From the NCBI GenBank assembly GCA_002452335.1, contig DKFJ01000009.1, forward strand, positions 1 to 64,000: DNA of 64,000 nt, read 5' to 3'. Shown here in pieces: positions 1-7,840 of the stretch. The notes under the pieces were generated by a model. That model saw only the letters and a program-made list of their open reading frames with translations, was not told the origin of the DNA and did no database searches. How positions within the stretch are numbered: the first letter of the stretch is position 1; the number at the start of each line of letters is the position of its first letter. The position numbers were made by a program, and so were the translations under genes. The stretch is from Deferribacteraceae bacterium UBA6799 (GTDB lineage: Bacteria; Chrysiogenota; Deferribacteres; Deferribacterales; Geovibrionaceae).

Positions 1-145
1 TTATATTTATACACTTTAACTTCTATCTGCTCAACTAATACAACTTTAAAAATCAAATTTGAATTATAACAGAAAAATATTGTGTAGTTTTTTGTATTAT
101 TTTGCGCTAAAATACAGGACAAGAAGACTATTTTAGGGTGAATTG

Positions 146-1606
146 ATGGTGAAAACGCTTGCTTTTATGATAATATACATGGTTTGCGTATCTTCATACG
201 CGGCTGATTTTGATGAAATCATCCGCAGAGCAAAAGACGGAGATGCCACTGCTCAGTATAACGCCGCACTGATGTACTACTCCGGCGAAGAGGTTGCCAA
301 AGATCTTCGAGAGGCATTCAGATGGTATATAAAAGCGGCTGTTCAGGGTGACGCTGTATCTCAGTTCAACCTTGGCGTTATGTATTATAATGGTGAAGGC
401 ATAACCCGTGATTATGAAAAAGCCGCTAACTGGATCATGAGATCAGCGGATAACGGCTATGTAAAAGCTCAGTATACCCTAGGGTTAATGTATCTGAATG
501 GCGATAAGATCGCTATGAACTACAAGCAGGCTGTCAAATGGCTGACAAAAGCGGCAGAGCACGGTAATCCTGAATTCCAGCATCCGGTCGGGATGAAATA
601 TTACACTAAAAAGGGCAACGGTATTGTCGTTCATGCTTTTCATGACGAAGAATTTATCAGCGATGGTGAGGAGCTGGACAATGCGCAGGCTTTTGACAGA
701 TATATGCAGGCTGCGGTAAAGGGCAGTATGTCTGCGCAGAAAAATGTCGCTGTTATGTACTATAAGGGCATAGGCGTTTCACAGAACTACGGTGAAGCGG
801 CAAAATGGTATAAAAAAGCTGCTGAGCAGGGAGATACAGAATCCCAGTATAACCTCGGCGTTATCTATTATAATGGTGAAGGTGTCGTTCAGAGCCAGCA
901 GGACGCTGTCAAATGGTATACAAAAGCGGCTGAGAAAGGCTACACCAGAGCCCAGTACAATCTGGGTCAGATATATCTGAGCGGTGAGAAAAAGCTCTCC
1001 AGATATCAGGAAGCCGTCAAGTGGCTGGCAAAGGCTGCTGAAAGCAAAGAGAAAGACTACACTAACAAAACAAATGAGGCGGCGCCGGCTGCCGCCACCC
1101 ACATAAACCCAGGTGACTATCAGAAAGCCTTCATGAAATACAGACATGATGCGCAGACAGGCAATGCCGAGGCTCAGAGAAAGCTCGCAACATGCTACTA
1201 TAATGGATTAGGAACTGCGCAGAGCTATATCGACGCTGCCGTGTGGTTCAATAAAGCGGCTAAACAGGGAGACGCTGAGGCTCAGTATTATCTTGGTGTA
1301 ATGTACCACAAAGGAGAAGGCGTGGTGCGGAACTATCAGGAAGCTGTGAAATGGTATAAGAGATCAGCGCAACAGGGAAGCGACTGCGCCCAGTATAACG
1401 TAGCCGTAATGTACTATAACGGTGAAGGCGTTGTTCAGAATTTTCAGGAAGCGTACATGTATTTTATACTGGCAAAAGCGAATGGCAACACAAACGCGGA
1501 GAGAGTCATTAACTCTGTGATAAATAAACTGGATAATCAGCAGATAAACGAAGCTCAGGACAGAGCGACTGTTTTTTATACGAATAAGACAAGAGAGAAC
1601 GGATAA
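146..1606 (+). CDS. Secreted Sel1-repeat (TPR-like) protein
   Basis: A 486-residue protein with an N-terminal signal peptide (hydrophobic residues about 4-18, ending SYAA) followed by about ten Sel1-like repeats of roughly 36 residues. The recurring core is AQYNLGVMYYNGEGV followed by A.KWY.KAAEQG. Sel1 repeats form alpha-solenoids that scaffold protein-protein contacts, so a periplasmic or surface scaffold is inferred; no partner is evident. The fourth repeat is degenerate and followed by a non-repeat linker (about residues 150-180), and a second linker rich in Lys, Glu and Ala lies near residues 300-325. I prefer the ATG at 146 over the in-frame TTG at 143 because an AGGGTG ribosome site sits at 135-140. 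It stands alone; the next gene is 64 bases downstream. Confidence 0.85.
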   Translation: MVKTLAFMIIYMVCVSSYAADFDEIIRRAKDGDATAQYNAALMYYSGEEVAKDLREAFRWYIKAAVQGDAVSQFNLGVMYYNGEGITRDYEKAANWIMRSADNGYVKAQYTLGLMYLNGDKIAMNYKQAVKWLTKAAEHGNPEFQHPVGMKYYTKKGNGIVVHAFHDEEFISDGEELDNAQAFDRYMQAAVKGSMSAQKNVAVMYYKGIGVSQNYGEAAKWYKKAAEQGDTESQYNLGVIYYNGEGVVQSQQDAVKWYTKAAEKGYTRAQYNLGQIYLSGEKKLSRYQEAVKWLAKAAESKEKDYTNKTNEAAPAAATHINPGDYQKAFMKYRHDAQTGNAEAQRKLATCYYNGLGTAQSYIDAAVWFNKAAKQGDAEAQYYLGVMYHKGEGVVRNYQEAVKWYKRSAQQGSDCAQYNVAVMYYNGEGVVQNFQEAYMYFILAKANGNTNAERVINSVINKLDNQQINEAQDRATVFYTNKTRENG

Positions 1607-1670
1607 TATTTTAATTATTGACTTACCGCATATCCCCGCTACTATTCTTAAAATTGTCTTAGGGTGAATA

Positions 1671-2291
1671 ATGAGTGAAAGATTTGATAAAGGCGCAGCT
1701 GACTGGGACAGCAAACCCAGAAGAATAAAGCTGGCGAAAGACGTCTCTGACGCTATTCTCGAAATAGTGAAACCTCAGAAGGGTATACGCATAACAGATT
1801 TCGGCACGGGGACTGGTCTTCTGCTGCTGAGTTTTTCCGATATCGCCGGAGAGATGACAGGCACAGATTTTTCTCAGCCCATGCTGGATGTCCTGATGCA
1901 TAAAGCGAAGGAAGCCGGAATCAAAAATCTGAAAACAGATGTAATCGATATAAACAAAGATGAATTCGAGCCGGAAAGTGCTGACATGATCACATCAAAT
2001 ATGGTGACACATCATCTGCCGGATCCGGAGCTGCTTTTCGAAAAGGCATATAAAGCGCTGTCTGCCGGCGGTTACCTCTGTGTAAGCGATCTGGTTACAG
2101 AGGACGGCACATTTCATGATAACCCTTCAGACGATATCTATCATCACGGTTTTGATATGGACTCAGTGGGACAGGCTCTGCTGGACGCCGGATTCCGGCA
2201 TGTAGAAGTAAGACCTGTGACATATGTGACTAAGGAGCATGACGGCGTAAAACGCATGTATCCTGTCTTTCTGGCCGTGGCTCAGAAATAA
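1671..2291 (+). CDS. Class I SAM-dependent methyltransferase
   Basis: A 206-residue protein with the class I methyltransferase fold: SAM-binding motif I DFGTGTGLLLLSF at about residues 43-55, an acidic motif II around GTDFSQPML, and the post-motif segment SNMVTHHLPDPE. This is the Methyltransf_11/25 style also seen in small-molecule and quinone-type methyltransferases. The substrate cannot be told from sequence. It begins 64 bases after the Sel1-repeat gene, behind the same AGGGTG-type ribosome site, so the two may be cotranscribed. The following MCP gene is convergent. Family confidence is high; specific function is unknown. Confidence 0.85.
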   Translation: MSERFDKGAADWDSKPRRIKLAKDVSDAILEIVKPQKGIRITDFGTGTGLLLLSFSDIAGEMTGTDFSQPMLDVLMHKAKEAGIKNLKTDVIDINKDEFEPESADMITSNMVTHHLPDPELLFEKAYKALSAGGYLCVSDLVTEDGTFHDNPSDDIYHHGFDMDSVGQALLDAGFRHVEVRPVTYVTKEHDGVKRMYPVFLAVAQK

Positions 2292-2362
2292 TAAGGGGCA
2301 CAGAGTAAACCCCATGCCCCCCGCAGGTGAAACGCGTGTCCCGCAGCGCGTCTGCACTCTTT

Positions 2363-4219
2363 TTATGCCAGTTTAAAAATCAGTGTCGCTTCCATCTGAT
2401 CATCAGCCTGTTTCTGAAGGTCTGAAACGGTAACCGATACCTGAGATATAGCGGCAGAGCTCTCCTCTATGCCGCTGGAAATAACCTGAGTATTGTCATT
2501 GATACTGGAGATTGCGTTGACCTGTTCTTTCACAGCGTCTGTGATGATAAGGCTTGAGTCTTTTATCTCATTGACAGCCTGTACAATTTTTTCAAAGATC
2601 TTATTGGTGGATTCCAGAGTGTTCACACCTTCCAGAACCTTGTCTTTGGCGCTAATCATCTCTGTGTTGGTCTTTGCAGTCTCTTTGATAAAAGTGGATA
2701 TGATCGATTCTATCTCCTGGGTGGATTGCTGGGTTCTCTCCGCCAGCTTGCGCACCTCGTCCGCAACCACGGCAAACCCACGCCCGTGTTCGCCTGCTCT
2801 GGCCGCCTCTATAGCGGCGTTAAGCGCAAGAAGGTTGGTCTGGTCGGCTATATCATTAATCACCAGCAGAATGTTGCCTATCTCTTCAGATGATTTAGAA
2901 AGACCTGTAACTGTTTCGCTAAGACCGTCAACATTGGACTGAATGTCAGACATAACCTTACCTGCGGTATTAATATATTTCTGACCGTCAGATGTCATAT
3001 CCATAGCATTCTCCGATTTTGATTTCACGGACTCAATGGACGCGAGCACCTGCGAAGATGAAGCGCTGATTTCTTCCAGAGCCGTTGCCACTGAACCCAC
3101 CTGAGCAGCCTGATCAGAGAAAGTCGCCGCCAGTTCCTCTGTGGTGGAGGCCAGCTCAGTGCTGCCTGAAGCCACTGAGTTAGAGGAGTGGATAATGCCT
3201 TCTATAACCTCTTTCAGTTTGTTCTTCATGGTATTAAGGGAAGAAGCAAACTGCCCTATCTCGTCTTTCTGATGTATATCGATCATCAGGGTAAAATCAC
3301 CGTTAGATAAGCTGTCGGCAAAAGTGACTGCCTTGAACATGGGAACAGTAATAGAGCGTGATATAAAAAAGCCGATAGTGATTCCGGCGAAAATAGCCAG
3401 AACTGAAACAAGTATAATCAGCAGACTCGCCATGGAAGCGGCAGAATTGATGTGCGCTGCTTCCTCGGATATAACTGTAGAGGCTGTGTCCTGCGCTATA
3501 TGAGCCACGCCTACCAGTTCCTCCTCTATTGTCTTTACACGTTTCAGACCATCCACCAGTTTCAGCCAGTCTTTGTTGTACTGGTCCAGAGAAACTGTTA
3601 TCTGCTCGAAATTAAGCAGGGTATCCTGGGATGCCCCGGCCGAAGGGACGGAAGCTGATTTCTGTGCCAGATGATAGAATTTCTGCTGGTTATCAAAAAG
3701 CTCCTGCTGTTCAGACATCAGATATCTGAAAGCGGAAAGACGCATATTCAGCAGATGGTTGATCAGTGTCTGAGAACCCAGGTTTTCGCCGAGGGAAAAG
3801 ACAGTTTCGGCTGACTTATTAAGCTGAACCATAAGAAGTTTTTTCTCATCTATTAAGTCCGAATATTGTGTAAAGATATCCTGATAGTTTTTTACAGACT
3901 CAGAAATTTTTGCGAGATTTTCTGTGTCTTTTGCCGAGCGGAATTTTTTGCCGGCTTCCTGAGTGATCTGTATGATCTCTGTAAAATCATTGTTAACAAG
4001 ATCTCTGTACTGTGTGTCGGAAGTGTAGAAATACTTCAGCCTGTTTGCTCTGGCATCATTGATGAGGTCAATGATTTTAGAGAACTGGTCTCTCTTCTTC
4101 ACCAGACTGGACATGGTAGAAAGCCTGTTATAGCTGATAACACTGATAAGCAGCATTAAAGCCAGCACTATGCCAAATCCGGCGCTCAGTTTGCCCGTTA
4201 AATTCAAGTTTTTCAGCAT
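2363..4219 (-). CDS. Methyl-accepting chemotaxis protein
   Basis: A transmembrane chemoreceptor of about 618 residues. It has TM1 near residues 13-30, a helical periplasmic sensor of about 230 residues (four-helix-bundle or HBM-like by its Leu/Asn/Gln heptads), TM2 near 264-288, a HAMP domain to about 340, and a long cytoplasmic coiled coil. The highly conserved signalling tip is AGEHGRGFAVVADEVRKLAE. It would relay ligand binding to CheA/CheW and fits the flagellar genes elsewhere in the window. No CheR/CheB-binding C-terminal pentapeptide is visible (it ends IFKLA). I prefer the ATG at 4219 over 4225 because AGGAG lies seven bases upstream of it. No sigma-28 promoter was seen upstream. Confidence 0.93.
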   Translation of the reverse strand: MLKNLNLTGKLSAGFGIVLALMLLISVISYNRLSTMSSLVKKRDQFSKIIDLINDARANRLKYFYTSDTQYRDLVNNDFTEIIQITQEAGKKFRSAKDTENLAKISESVKNYQDIFTQYSDLIDEKKLLMVQLNKSAETVFSLGENLGSQTLINHLLNMRLSAFRYLMSEQQELFDNQQKFYHLAQKSASVPSAGASQDTLLNFEQITVSLDQYNKDWLKLVDGLKRVKTIEEELVGVAHIAQDTASTVISEEAAHINSAASMASLLIILVSVLAIFAGITIGFFISRSITVPMFKAVTFADSLSNGDFTLMIDIHQKDEIGQFASSLNTMKNKLKEVIEGIIHSSNSVASGSTELASTTEELAATFSDQAAQVGSVATALEEISASSSQVLASIESVKSKSENAMDMTSDGQKYINTAGKVMSDIQSNVDGLSETVTGLSKSSEEIGNILLVINDIADQTNLLALNAAIEAARAGEHGRGFAVVADEVRKLAERTQQSTQEIESIISTFIKETAKTNTEMISAKDKVLEGVNTLESTNKIFEKIVQAVNEIKDSSLIITDAVKEQVNAISSINDNTQVISSGIEESSAAISQVSVTVSDLQKQADDQMEATLIFKLA

Positions 4220-4225
4220 GGTCAT

Positions 4226-4698
4226 CTCCTGCGATAAAAAAATGATATATTTTTAGACTTAGCTCAGAAGACATCGCTCTGGAAGTCGTTGTAGTCACAG
4301 TAAAAAAACAATCTTTGGTAATATACACATTGCCCGTCTTTGTAATAGATGACGACTCGCCTATATTATATAATGCAGGCGTTTCATTTTTATACCTCGT
4401 CACGTAAGAAAATACGGTCACGTCACGCTCCAAAATACACATACTGTATGCACTCATCGAATGCAAAACGCGTGCAGCGCAGCGATATTATATTTGCAAA
4501 ATTAGATAATTGAGTCTCTATAAGTAATTAGTCTCACCTGAGAATATTCATTACAGACTAAATTATCTATTATAAGCTAAGTTATAACACAAAAATTTCG
4601 TATTTACACTAAAAGTTTCCGTTTAAAAGATTTGATGTCGTAATGAAACACAGCTTTTAAGCTATTGGATAAAAAATGATGAACGAATAAAATAACAT
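4226..4698. other. 473-base intergenic region, AT-rich
   Basis: A region without a credible gene between the divergently transcribed MCP and XRE-regulator genes. A 112-codon minus-strand frame here overlaps the MCP gene and resembles no protein I know. The part nearest the XRE gene is very AT-rich and holds a long inverted repeat (4503-4569) and a short palindrome AGCTTTTAAGCT (4652-4663). These could be regulatory sites for the XRE gene. No RNA gene was recognised. Confidence 0.6.
4503..4569. repeat. Inverted repeat upstream of the XRE regulator
   Basis: Arms 4503-4517 (TAGATAATTGAGTCT) and 4555-4569 (AGACTAAATTATCTA) are complementary at 14 of 15 positions, separated by 37 bases. The repeat lies about 130 bases upstream of the XRE-family gene, so it may be an operator pair or a hairpin. 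Function is inferred only from position. Confidence 0.5.
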
Positions 4699-5055
4699 AT
4701 GGCAAAGCAGAAAAAAAATAATTCAAGCCTTCTAAAACATGTAGGGTCGGCAATTAAAGAGAGAAGAAACAAGCTCTCTTTGTCGCAGGAGATGCTGGCA
4801 GAGCTGTCAGATCTTCACACAACAACTATTTCAGACATTGAAAGAGGCAGGAGCAACCTGACTCTGATAAGTCTGGAGCAAATAGCTGGCGCACTGAAAT
4901 GCAGCGAGTCTTGTCTTTTGCCTGAACATAAAATCAATGATAAGGAGTTTTCCGATCTGCTTGCTGATATTCTGGCAGTGAAGGAAACACTGGATCCGAT
5001 GGACAAAAAAAAATTTTTAACAGTAATGAGAGGAGTGGTAAGTGCCTTTCGGTAA
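4699..5055 (+). CDS. XRE-family helix-turn-helix transcriptional regulator
   Basis: A 118-residue DNA-binding protein with a Cro/C1-type helix-turn-helix over about residues 13-70. The segment AIKERRNKLSLSQEMLAELS leads into the recognition helix and the signature TTTISDIERGRSNLTLISL, then LEQIAGALKC. The C-terminal 45 residues are acidic and helical and may mediate oligomerisation (SinR-like size and layout). The ribosome site is weak and upstream DNA is AT-rich with an inverted repeat, which would fit autoregulation. There is no toxin or restriction gene beside it, so the target regulon is unknown. A bidirectional-looking terminator follows at 5098. Confidence 0.85.
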   Translation: MAKQKKNNSSLLKHVGSAIKERRNKLSLSQEMLAELSDLHTTTISDIERGRSNLTLISLEQIAGALKCSESCLLPEHKINDKEFSDLLADILAVKETLDPMDKKKFLTVMRGVVSAFR

Positions 5056-5097
5056 AATGAAGTTTTATGCGGGTCAATTTAAGTGATTATAATTTTA

Positions 5098-5128
5098 CAG
5101 GGGATCGCGAGATCCCCTGCATTTTTTT
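5098..5128. terminator. Intrinsic terminator between convergent genes
   Basis: A nine-base stem CAGGGGATC / GATCCCCTG with a GCGA loop, followed on the plus strand by ATTTTTTT. It lies between the XRE gene (plus) and the queuosine transporter gene (minus). Confidence 0.8.
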
Positions 5129-5133
5129 AAATA

Positions 5134-5763
5134 TTATACGCCGGCTGTTTCTGTCTTTTCTGATCTGTCTCTGAGAAACCAGACCAGACCGTAAACAAAG
5201 GGCGTGTCGATGAGAGCTATGATCAGCTTGATAACCCACTGTCCGAGGATCAGCGGCACAAGGGGCATAACGCCGTAAAAAGCGATTACGATGAAAATAA
5301 CAGAGTCCAGGAGCTGTGACATAGCAGTGGATGCGTTGTTGCGCAGCCACAGGTGTTTTTTTCCTGTTCTGTCCTTAATGAAGTGATAGAGCCAGACATC
5401 GTGATACTGGCTGACGAGATATGCGATGAGGGACGCTATGATAATTCTGGATGAAGCGCTCAGTATTGTTGTGAAGGCTTCCTGATTTCCCCAGAAAGGA
5501 GCGGACGGAAGGACTATAGCGAATCTGATAAGTATAAACACGGAAGCCAGAGCGATAAACCCTGCTATGACGACGTTGTTAGCTGTCTTTCTGCCCCATA
5601 TTTCCCCTATGGTATCGGACACCAGAAAAGTGACGGAATATGCGAGTATTCCGGCAGGGACAAAAAGTCCGAAAACATTTATTATTTTACTGGCCAGCAC
5701 AGCAGCAATCGTGAGAGAGCTGACAAACAGGGCGGACAGAATAGTTAGGCTTTTATCCTGCAT
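5134..5763 (-). CDS. yhhQ: Queuosine precursor transporter, YhhQ/VUT family
   Basis: A 209-residue integral membrane protein with about six hydrophobic segments. It carries family hallmarks: an N-terminal ASKIINVFGLFVPAGIL-like segment, the SDTIGEIWGRKTAN motif near residues 50-65, and a C-terminal VYGLVWFLRDR segment. The family imports queuosine precursors (preQ0, preQ1 or queuine). This fits the presence of tgt and queA about 6 kb away. I place the start at the ATG at 5763 (MQDKSLTIL) because the upstream extension is not hydrophobic and runs into the divergent EVE gene. No preQ1 riboswitch was recognised in the 68 bases between the two starts. Confidence 0.85.
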   Translation of the reverse strand: MQDKSLTILSALFVSSLTIAAVLASKIINVFGLFVPAGILAYSVTFLVSDTIGEIWGRKTANNVVIAGFIALASVFILIRFAIVLPSAPFWGNQEAFTTILSASSRIIIASLIAYLVSQYHDVWLYHFIKDRTGKKHLWLRNNASTAMSQLLDSVIFIVIAFYGVMPLVPLILGQWVIKLIIALIDTPFVYGLVWFLRDRSEKTETAGV

Positions 5764-5831
5764 TTGATAACCTCTTGTATTAGATGAAGTCAGAATATAT
5801 AGTCTTATATATAAAATTACCAGAGGAAAAT

Positions 5832-6293
5832 ATGAGATACTGGCTGATGAAATCAGAACCCGAGAGCTTTTCCATCGACAGGCTGGCGGGGCTTCCGGAA
5901 CAGACGACAAGCTGGGACGGAGTGCGCAACTATCAGGCAAGAAATTATATGCGTGATGATATGAAGGACGGCGACATGGTTCTGTTCTATCACTCTAACT
6001 GTGATGAACCGGGGGTCGTCGGTCTGGCAAAGGTTAAAGGTGTGCCATATCCCGATTTTACGGCGTTTGATTCATCCAGTAAGTATTATGACCCTAAATC
6101 TGATCCGGACAATCCCAGATGGATCATGGTGGATGTTCAGCTTGTGCGGAAATTCAGCAGCACTGTGACTCTTAAGAGAATAAAGTCGGACGACCGCCTG
6201 AAAGACATGATGCTGACACAGAAAGGTTCCAGGCTGTCTGTTCAGCCTGTCTCTGAGAAAGAGTATGAAATCGTATTATCGATGGAGGAATAA
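5832..6293 (+). CDS. EVE-domain protein (thymocyte nuclear protein 1-like)
   Basis: A 153-residue single-domain protein matching the EVE/PUA-like family. It opens MRYWLMKSEPESFSIDRL and carries the signature WDGVRNYQARNYMRDDM near residues 29-45, then DMVLFYHSN and VVGLAKV. EVE domains are PUA-like pockets known or proposed to bind modified bases in DNA or RNA; the exact ligand here is unknown. The start at 5832 has an AGAGGAAAA ribosome site. The stop codon overlaps the start of the next gene by one base, so it is translationally linked to the PNPOx-like and YbaK genes. Confidence 0.88.
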   Translation: MRYWLMKSEPESFSIDRLAGLPEQTTSWDGVRNYQARNYMRDDMKDGDMVLFYHSNCDEPGVVGLAKVKGVPYPDFTAFDSSSKYYDPKSDPDNPRWIMVDVQLVRKFSSTVTLKRIKSDDRLKDMMLTQKGSRLSVQPVSEKEYEIVLSMEE

Positions 6294-6766
6294 TGTATAT
6301 GCGCAGAACAGATAAAGAAATAAAAGATCATATAGAACTGTATGAGATATTATCAAAAGGTCAGATAATTCGTCTGGCGATGGCGATGAACAACGAACCC
6401 TATGTTGTTCCGATGAACTACGGGTTCAAGGACGGTGAGCTCTATCTGCACTCGGCTCTGGAAGGCAAAAAGATTGAGATGCTCAGAAAGAATCCGGTGG
6501 TCTGTTTTGAGGTGTCTGTGGATACGGAGCTTAAGACGTCTCCCAGCTCATGCGGATGGACATTCTGCTTCCGTTCTGTCATAGGCAGAGGCAAGGCGCA
6601 TATTCTGACAGACGAAAAAAGCAAAATAGAGGGTCTGGATATAATAATGAGGCATTTTGGCAGTATGGAAAACAGTTATAAGCCGGAAGCCGTAGCCAAG
6701 ACCTGTGTGATAAAAATAGTGATAGATGAGCTGACTGGAAAAATGTCGCCCGTCGGCAGGGAATGA
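6293..6766 (+). CDS. Pyridoxamine 5'-phosphate oxidase-family FMN-binding protein
   Basis: A 157-residue flavin split-barrel protein of the NimA/PNPOx-like group. It opens MRRTDKEIKD..ELYEILSKGQIIRLAMAMNNEPYVVPMNYGF, followed by GELYLHSALEGKKIEMLRKNP and a second half around VIGRGKAHIL. Relatives bind FMN or heme and some reduce nitroimidazoles; substrate is not predictable here. The ATG at 6293 overlaps the stop of the EVE gene (TAATG) with GGAGGA upstream; the ATG at 6299 is an alternative. It overlaps the YbaK gene by four bases, so the three form a tight operon. Confidence 0.87.
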   Translation: MYMRRTDKEIKDHIELYEILSKGQIIRLAMAMNNEPYVVPMNYGFKDGELYLHSALEGKKIEMLRKNPVVCFEVSVDTELKTSPSSCGWTFCFRSVIGRGKAHILTDEKSKIEGLDIIMRHFGSMENSYKPEAVAKTCVIKIVIDELTGKMSPVGRE

Positions 6767-7254
6767 GGATGGCGAAAGAGAAATATCCGGTAACGCAGGC
6801 GGTGAGAGTTCTGCGAGACAACAAATGCGGTTTTGATCCGCATCTATACGAATACGAGGAAAAGGGCGGCACGAAGCATTCCAGCAGAGAGCTGGGGGCA
6901 GACGAACATGAGGTTATCAAAACCATAATAGTGGAAGACGAATCAAAAATACCCTATGTGGTGCTGATGCACGGTGATAAAGAGATATCGCTGAAGCAGC
7001 TTGCCAGGGATATCAATGTGAAACTGCTGAAGCCCTGCGATCCGGAAACGGCAAACAGGCATACAGGATATCTGGTGGGCGGGACATCTCCATTCGGCAC
7101 AAAACGAAAAATGCGTGTATTTATGGAGACAACCATAGCAGCTCTGGAAAAGATATATATCAACGGCGGGAAACGAGGCTTTCTGGTGAAGATGGCGCCA
7201 GCGGATGTTATCCGGGTTCTTAAGCCAGAGCTGGTGAACGTGGCTACCGATTGA
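6763..7254 (+). CDS. ybaK: Aminoacyl-tRNA deacylase, YbaK/EbsC family
   Basis: A 163-residue protein of the YbaK/ProX editing-domain family, which hydrolyses mischarged Cys-tRNA(Pro) and related aminoacyl-tRNAs in trans. Recognisable parts are the N-terminal PVTQAVRVLRDNKCGFDPHLYEYEE block, the segment VIKTIIVEDE..YVVLMHGDKEI with the catalytic-region Lys, and the glycine-rich GYLVGGTSPFGTKR motif at about residues 104-117. It ends the three-gene operon with the EVE and PNPOx-like genes. The start is ATG 6763 or 6769. The EVE partner, if it binds RNA, may point to a shared tRNA-quality theme, but that is speculation. Confidence 0.9.
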   Translation: MRMAKEKYPVTQAVRVLRDNKCGFDPHLYEYEEKGGTKHSSRELGADEHEVIKTIIVEDESKIPYVVLMHGDKEISLKQLARDINVKLLKPCDPETANRHTGYLVGGTSPFGTKRKMRVFMETTIAALEKIYINGGKRGFLVKMAPADVIRVLKPELVNVATD

Positions 7255-7266
7255 AATGTATGATGA

Positions 7267-7297
7267 GATTGCCACGCTTCGCTCACAATGACGGAGA
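7267..7297. repeat. Dispersed GATTGCC..TTCGCTCACAATGACG-type element (fragment)
   Basis: The plus strand reads GATTGCCACGCTTCGCTCAC followed by AATGACG. Its reverse complement has the form CGTCATTGNGAGCGAAGC, a short intergenic repeat I recognise from many unrelated bacterial genomes. It lies just after the YbaK gene. I see only one clear copy; a related but degenerate GATTGCTTCGCTTTGCC occurs near 60211. Confidence 0.5.
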
Positions 7298-7357
7298 AAC
7301 TACAGGATGTGGTTCGTGAAGCGAAGATTTATTCTGAGCCTAAAGGTATAAATGAAT

Positions 7358-7388
7358 AAAGGCGGACATGGCACCGTCCGCCTTTAAA
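7358..7388. terminator. Intrinsic terminator (AAAGGCGGAC stem)
   Basis: Perfect ten-base stem AAAGGCGGAC / GTCCGCCTTT with an eight-base loop. It lies between the convergent YbaK (plus) and CsoR-like (minus) genes and has A/T tracts on both sides. A second imperfect hairpin (GACGAATGCGG / CCGCATCCGTC, about 7410-7440) with a following TTTTT adjoins it. Confidence 0.75.
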
Positions 7389-7451
7389 AAAAGAGGTATG
7401 ATACGAGCTGACGAATGCGGGGTTCGCAGGACCGCATCCGTCTTTTTACTC

Positions 7452-7700
7452 TTATAGGTATTTGGATAATTCCTGCAGTTCTTTTCTAATATTGTCTGAG
7501 GAACTGTCGCCGGACAGCGCATGCTCTATCTGTTCTCTGATATACAGATTTTTCGCTTTGGACAATGCGCCCGTCACGGCCTGCATCTGCTGGGCGACGT
7601 CTTTTCCGTCGCATCCCTCGCTGATCATCTCGATAACTTTGCCCAGGTGTCCGTTTGCCCTTTGCAGTCTTTTGATTATGTCCGCGTTATCTTCCAGCAT
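7452..7700 (-). CDS. CsoR/RcnR/FrmR-family metal- or thiol-sensing repressor
   Basis: An 82-residue all-helical DUF156 repressor. The N-terminal helix IIKRLQRANGHLGKVIEMI contains the family R..G...G signature, followed by C30 at the position of the first CsoR ligand and the QQMQAVTGAL helix. Unusually, the canonical His and second Cys positions (H..C in copper CsoR) read Gln57 and Ala61, so a classical Cu(I) site is absent; C30, H18 and H60 remain. It may sense another metal, an electrophile or a persulfide, or be degenerate. A palindromic operator lies in its own promoter, so autorepression is likely. No copper or nickel efflux gene adjoins it. Confidence 0.88.
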   Translation of the reverse strand: MLEDNADIIKRLQRANGHLGKVIEMISEGCDGKDVAQQMQAVTGALSKAKNLYIREQIEHALSGDSSSDNIRKELQELSKYL

Positions 7701-7718
7701 GATGTCTCCATGTGTGAT

Positions 7719-7748
7719 TATCCTATCCTATAGGACAGGATAAGTCAA
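7719..7748 (-). promoter_or_regulatory. Promoter of the CsoR-like gene with embedded palindromic operator
   Basis: On the minus strand, TTGACT (7748-7743) and TAGGAT (7725-7720) are 17 bases apart. A 24-base near-perfect palindrome (7719-7742, centre CCTATAGG) fills the spacer and overlaps the -10 box. A bound repressor would therefore block its own promoter. The plus-strand tlpA promoter lies outside this site. Confidence 0.7.
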
Positions 7749-7788
7749 GATAAAAATGATAAAATATTTCTGAAAGGAAGGATAAATC

Positions 7789-7817
7789 TTGACGCTAAAT
7801 ATTCAAAAGTGCATATT
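7789..7817 (+). promoter_or_regulatory. Candidate sigma-70 promoter of the TlpA lipoprotein gene
   Basis: TTGACG at 7789-7794 and CATATT at 7812-7817 with a 17-base spacer. The -10 match is weak (4 of 6); overlapping AT-rich alternatives exist. The start codon follows 24-27 bases later. Confidence 0.4.
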
Positions 7818-7840
7818 TTATAAAAAATGTTTCGGAGTTA

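Noticed and set aside
4128..4466. 112-codon minus-strand frame in the gap upstream of the MCP gene
   Set aside because: It overlaps the MCP start, has no clear ribosome site and no recognisable motif.
7369..7384. TGGCAC sequence resembling a sigma-54 -24 box
   Set aside because: It is the loop of the terminator at 7358-7388, and the -12 element (TTGC) is missing.
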